Assembly (NCBI GenBank): GCA_003223775.1
Contig: QHWK01000304.1
Location: forward strand, 1 to 8,358
Length of the DNA: 8,358 nucleotides
Direction of reading: 5' to 3'
From: Acidobacteriota bacterium
GTDB taxonomy: Bacteria; Acidobacteriota; Vicinamibacteria; Vicinamibacterales; CAVVIG01
Shown in pieces: positions 6,556-8,358 of the stretch. Each line of letters begins with the position of its first letter. Positions within the stretch are counted from its first letter, which is position 1. The translations under genes were made by a program, and so were the position numbers. The notes under the pieces are model-generated. The model made no database searches and was not told where the DNA came from. It saw only the letters and a program-made list of their open reading frames with translations.

Positions 6556-7206
6556 ATGAATCGAAGAGCTCTGTCACACCTCATGATTGCGTGCTGCGCC
6601 GCCGTCGCGCTCGCCGCGGCCGGCTGCAGCAACGACAACGGCGCGACGCGCACGAGCGACGCGAACCCCACCGGCCAGCCGGCGGCGGCGAGCGCGGATC
6701 GCGCCGGCACGCCGGGCGCCGCGACGGGCGCGGAAGCAGGCGCTACAGCCGGCGCCGCCGGGACGTCCGGGACCTCGGCAGCCGACAAGGACACCGCGGC
6801 CAAGGCCGAACCGATCACGCTGACCGGTTGTCTGCAGAAGGGCGACGGCGCAGTGCGCACCGATTACATACTCACCGAGGTGAAGACGACGCGCGCGTCG
6901 GTCGGCACGAGCGGGGCCGCCGCGAACCCGAAATCCGACGCGGTGGGGCAGGAGCAGATGCGCCAGGCCGAGCACGCCTATCGGCTCGACGGCGATCGCG
7001 ACGATCTCGACAAGCTCGTCGGAAAACAGGTCCGCGTGAGCGGGACGATCGAGAAGCGATCCGATCTCAACGATCACAACGCGAATGGCACCGTGAAGGA
7101 TCGCGATCGCGAGAAGATCAGCGACAGCGATCTCGCGGAGCTGAAGGTGGCGAGCGTGAGCTCGATCCCCGGCGCGTGCGGAAAGAGCGGCCCTCGCAAG
7201 CGGTAA
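6556..7206 (+). CDS. Uncharacterised lipoprotein with low-complexity linker
   Basis: This 216-residue protein was not matched to a named family. Residues 1-24 form a lipoprotein signal: two Arg, a hydrophobic core, and the lipobox LAAAGC with Cys24 as the lipidation site, so it is probably anchored at a membrane facing the periplasm. Residues 25-85 are an Ala/Gly/Thr-rich, probably disordered linker. The folded part (about 86-208) starts PITLTGCLQKGDG and contains YRLDGDRDDLDKLVGKQVRVSGTIE (in pieces 142-166), then a charged Asp/Arg/Lys segment, and ends DLAELKVASVSSIPGACG. The pattern of a ligand- or nucleic-acid-fold-like 'YRL-GD...L-VG-VRVSGT' strand order resembles a small OB-type beta-barrel; this is inference only. 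C92 and C208 could form a disulphide. The gene stands alone between the cytochrome and a repeat array. Confidence 0.8.
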   Translation: MNRRALSHLMIACCAAVALAAAGCSNDNGATRTSDANPTGQPAAASADRAGTPGAATGAEAGATAGAAGTSGTSAADKDTAAKAEPITLTGCLQKGDGAVRTDYILTEVKTTRASVGTSGAAANPKSDAVGQEQMRQAEHAYRLDGDRDDLDKLVGKQVRVSGTIEKRSDLNDHNANGTVKDRDREKISDSDLAELKVASVSSIPGACGKSGPRKR

Positions 7207-7216
7207 CGACCCCGTC

Positions 7217-7330
7217 ATGGCTGATGGCTGATGGCTGACGGCTGATGGCTGATGGCTGATGGCTGATGGCTGATGGCTGATGGCTGATGGCTGATGGCTG
7301 ATGGCTATGGCTGATGGCTATGGCTGATGG
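7217..7330. repeat. Tandem heptamer array (ATGGCTG)n
   Basis: Twelve consecutive 7-bp units fill 7217-7300; one, at 7238, reads ACGGCTG. After these come units of 6, 7, 6 and 7 bp and a final ATGG. The array begins 10 bases after the lipoprotein stop codon. The two 6-bp units (ATGGCT) show loss of the G, a slippage signature. Tandem heptamers in intergenic DNA recall the short repeats described in cyanobacteria; I also recall similar ones in Acidobacteriota, unverified. Confidence 0.95.
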
Positions 7331-7359
7331 AGTACGATAGCCATCCGCCATCAGCCATG
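7320..7359. repeat. Inverted heptamer copies forming a hairpin with the array end
   Basis: ATGGCTGATGG (7320-7330) is the exact reverse complement of CCATCAGCCAT (7348-7358), with 17 bases between. Reverse-oriented heptamers can be read at 7339-7345, 7346-7352 and 7353-7359, so the array flips orientation around 7331-7338. A further reverse copy lies at 7380-7390. Many alternative stems with upstream units are possible. Confidence 0.85.
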
Positions 7360-7392
7360 ACGGATTTCACCGACATCTGCCATCAGCCATGA
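7327..7392 (+). CDS. Possible 21-codon leader ORF overlapping the next gene's start by ATGA
   Basis: The last ATG of the heptamer array opens a frame reading MEYDSHPPSAMTDFTDICHQ-P. It ends in TGA at 7390-7392, overlapping the ATG at 7389. A shorter 11-codon version starts at 7357 in the same frame. No Shine-Dalgarno is visible. It could couple translation to the downstream gene, or be a by-product of the repeats; the coding case is weak. Confidence 0.25.
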   Translation: MEYDSHPPSAMTDFTDICHQP

Positions 7393-7406
7393 CGGATTTC
7401 TCCGAC
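7347..7406. repeat. 28-bp direct repeat (period 32) duplicating the start of the following gene
   Basis: Bases 7347-7374 recur at 7379-7406 with one mismatch (A at 7369, T at 7401). Each copy has a reverse heptamer (GCCATCAGCC) followed by ATGACGGATTTC and so contains a start codon and six codons: MTDFTD in copy 1 and MTDFSD in copy 2. Only copy 2 is in frame with the long downstream gene. Confidence 0.9.
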
Positions 7407-8358
7407 GCGTGCGCGCTCGTCGAGCGCGCGCTCGGCGGATCCACACGCCAGCACCTCGTCCAGGATCTCGCGCGATCGCAGCCGTTCGCGCGCGCGCTGG
7501 CGCGGCTGCGCGAGCACCTGCGCGCGAACACCTTCGAACCGTTTCTCGATCGCTTCGATCATCGAACGCGCCAGGAAGGCTTCCACGTCCTGCACGACTG
7601 GGACGGCAAGGCGGATCGCGTCGCCGACGACACGATTCCCGTCAACGTCCTCGACTACGTGGCGCTGCAGCGCGGCAGGGAGTCGACCGACGCGCGTGCG
7701 CTCGCGCTGCTTCTCGACTACTACGACTTTCACGTGCTGCAGCTGCTCGCGCTGCGCGCGTGGGACGACGGCGACGCTGACGCGAATCTGGATCGCCTCG
7801 ACCGTCTGCTCGAGGCGCTGCAGGGCGCCGGCGGCAGCCGGCAGCGCTTCGTGACGAACGCGGCGACGCTCGTGCTGATCGCGACGTCCCACTTCGAGGC
7901 GGTCGAGCGCGGATACGATCGGCTCCTGCGGCGCGTGAAGACACTGAACCGCGCGCACCGCACACAGGTCGCCGTCGGCCACGCGTCGAGCATGGGCTGC
8001 CACCTGCGCTTCGGGTTCGAGGCGACCTACGCGCGCGACACCCTGCAGATGCGCGACGACAACGTCGCCGACTACCCGTGGCTCTGCTTCGCGCTGGCGG
8101 CGGCGATGGAGGAGTACGTCCGGCTCCGCGAAGCGGGCGCCGACGCCGGCGCGCGCGCGCCGATCGTCGAAGCGATCGTCAACGGGCTGTCCGCCGATAC
8201 GCGCGCGTTCGTCGGCGAGCCGCCGGCGTCGCTGTCGGCGGCCGGGGCCGATCGCGCGGCCTTTCGCGACAGGTTTCTCGCGCACCGCGGCGATCTCGTG
8301 GCCGAGTTCGAACGCCATCGCCCGCGCGACGGCGTCTATTCGCCGCTCTCGCTCTTCT
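7389..8358 (+). CDS. Unrecognised, mainly alpha-helical protein (3'-truncated by window)
   Basis: The frame stays open for 323 codons from ATG 7389 to the window edge, with strongly GC-ending codons like its neighbours. I do not recognise the family. The product starts MTDFSDACALVERALGG, has no signal peptide or membrane segment and is likely cytoplasmic. It is rich in Leu, Ala, Arg and Asp, with many predicted amphipathic helices. Conspicuous segments are LLLDYYDFHVLQLLALRAW (about residues 106-124), GHASSMGCHLRFGFEATYARD (about 197-217, given in outline) and DDNVADYPWLCFALAAAMEEY (about 222-242, in outline). The His/Cys and Asp residues there could be functional, but no motif is identified. 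The start is the first ATG after a stop at 7338-7340. It has no Shine-Dalgarno and lies inside a duplicated repeat, so the start remains uncertain. Confidence 0.75.
   Translation, partial: MTDFSDACALVERALGGSTRQHLVQDLARSQPFARALARLREHLRANTFEPFLDRFDHRTRQEGFHVLHDWDGKADRVADDTIPVNVLDYVALQRGRESTDARALALLLDYYDFHVLQLLALRAWDDGDADANLDRLDRLLEALQGAGGSRQRFVTNAATLVLIATSHFEAVERGYDRLLRRVKTLNRAHRTQVAVGHASSMGCHLRFGFEATYARDTLQMRDDNVADYPWLCFALAAAMEEYVRLREAGADAGARAPIVEAIVNGLSADTRAFVGEPPASLSAAGADRAAFRDRFLAHRGDLVAEFERHRPRDGVYSPLSLF

Noticed and set aside
5961..6860. Minus-strand open frame across the Fe-S start, cytochrome and lipoprotein
   Set aside because: Overlaps three well-supported genes and shows only low-complexity or Arg-rich sequence.
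7118..7351. Minus-strand open frame with HQPSAIS peptide repeats
   Set aside because: Simple translation of the heptamer array, not a protein gene.
7217..7406. CRISPR-like array
   Set aside because: Heptamers are contiguous with no spacers, the 28-bp repeat has only two copies four bases apart, and no cas genes are seen.
7383..8318. Minus-strand open frame (311 codons) opposite the last gene
   Set aside because: Composition is of shadow type (Arg/Val/Glu). The plus strand is open to the window edge with better amino-acid composition. The choice is less certain here because neither family is recognised.

Overview
The window is a GC-rich bacterial chromosomal segment, with most third codon positions G or C. 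Its gene families are typical of Acidobacteriota, most likely the soil class Vicinamibacteria: a DUF4159 protein, a secreted PLD-like protein with BACON and CBM-like modules, an isoquinoline-1-oxidoreductase-type molybdenum hydroxylase, and a small reaction-centre-type dihaem cytochrome. Heptamer-based intergenic repeats also fit. The taxon is inferred from recalled family distribution, not from a search. No tRNA, rRNA, transposase or CRISPR array is visible.

Layout. Positions 3-134 hold the C-terminus of a DUF4159 protein. Positions 309-3485 (+) encode a 1058-residue secreted protein with two PLD-type half-sites, a poly-proline linker and three copies of a CBM/galactose-binding-like module; a damaged BACON domain lies between modules 1 and 2. 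An AT-rich convergent spacer (3486-3537) with inverted repeats follows. On the minus strand, 6072-5608 encodes a 2x[2Fe-2S] subunit and 5594-3538 its molybdopterin-binding partner. The large subunit is broken by a deletion/frameshift near 3831-3837. It also carries a perfect 17-bp inverted repeat at 4679-4723, where a family segment seems to be missing. Divergent from this pair, 6096-6461 (+) encodes a dihaem c-type cytochrome. Next are an uncharacterised lipoprotein (6556-7206), an array of the heptamer ATGGCTG (7217-7330) with inverted copies, and an unrecognised mainly helical protein that starts at 7389 and runs off the right edge.

How it fits together. The Fe-S subunit, the molybdopterin subunit (with a Tat-type signal) and the exported cytochrome look like a periplasmic substrate-oxidation and electron-transfer unit. 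As read here the large subunit is probably not functional. The PLD/CBM protein is a separate secreted product.

The least ordinary signals are two. First, three apparent internal losses, each of roughly 25-35 codons, lie in two adjacent genes, one of them at a perfect hairpin. Second, the 5' side of the last gene has a heptamer array that inverts on itself, a tandem duplication of the gene's first six codons, and a chain of tiny ORFs with TGATG/ATGA overlaps leading into the start codon. No clearly new multi-gene system is evident.
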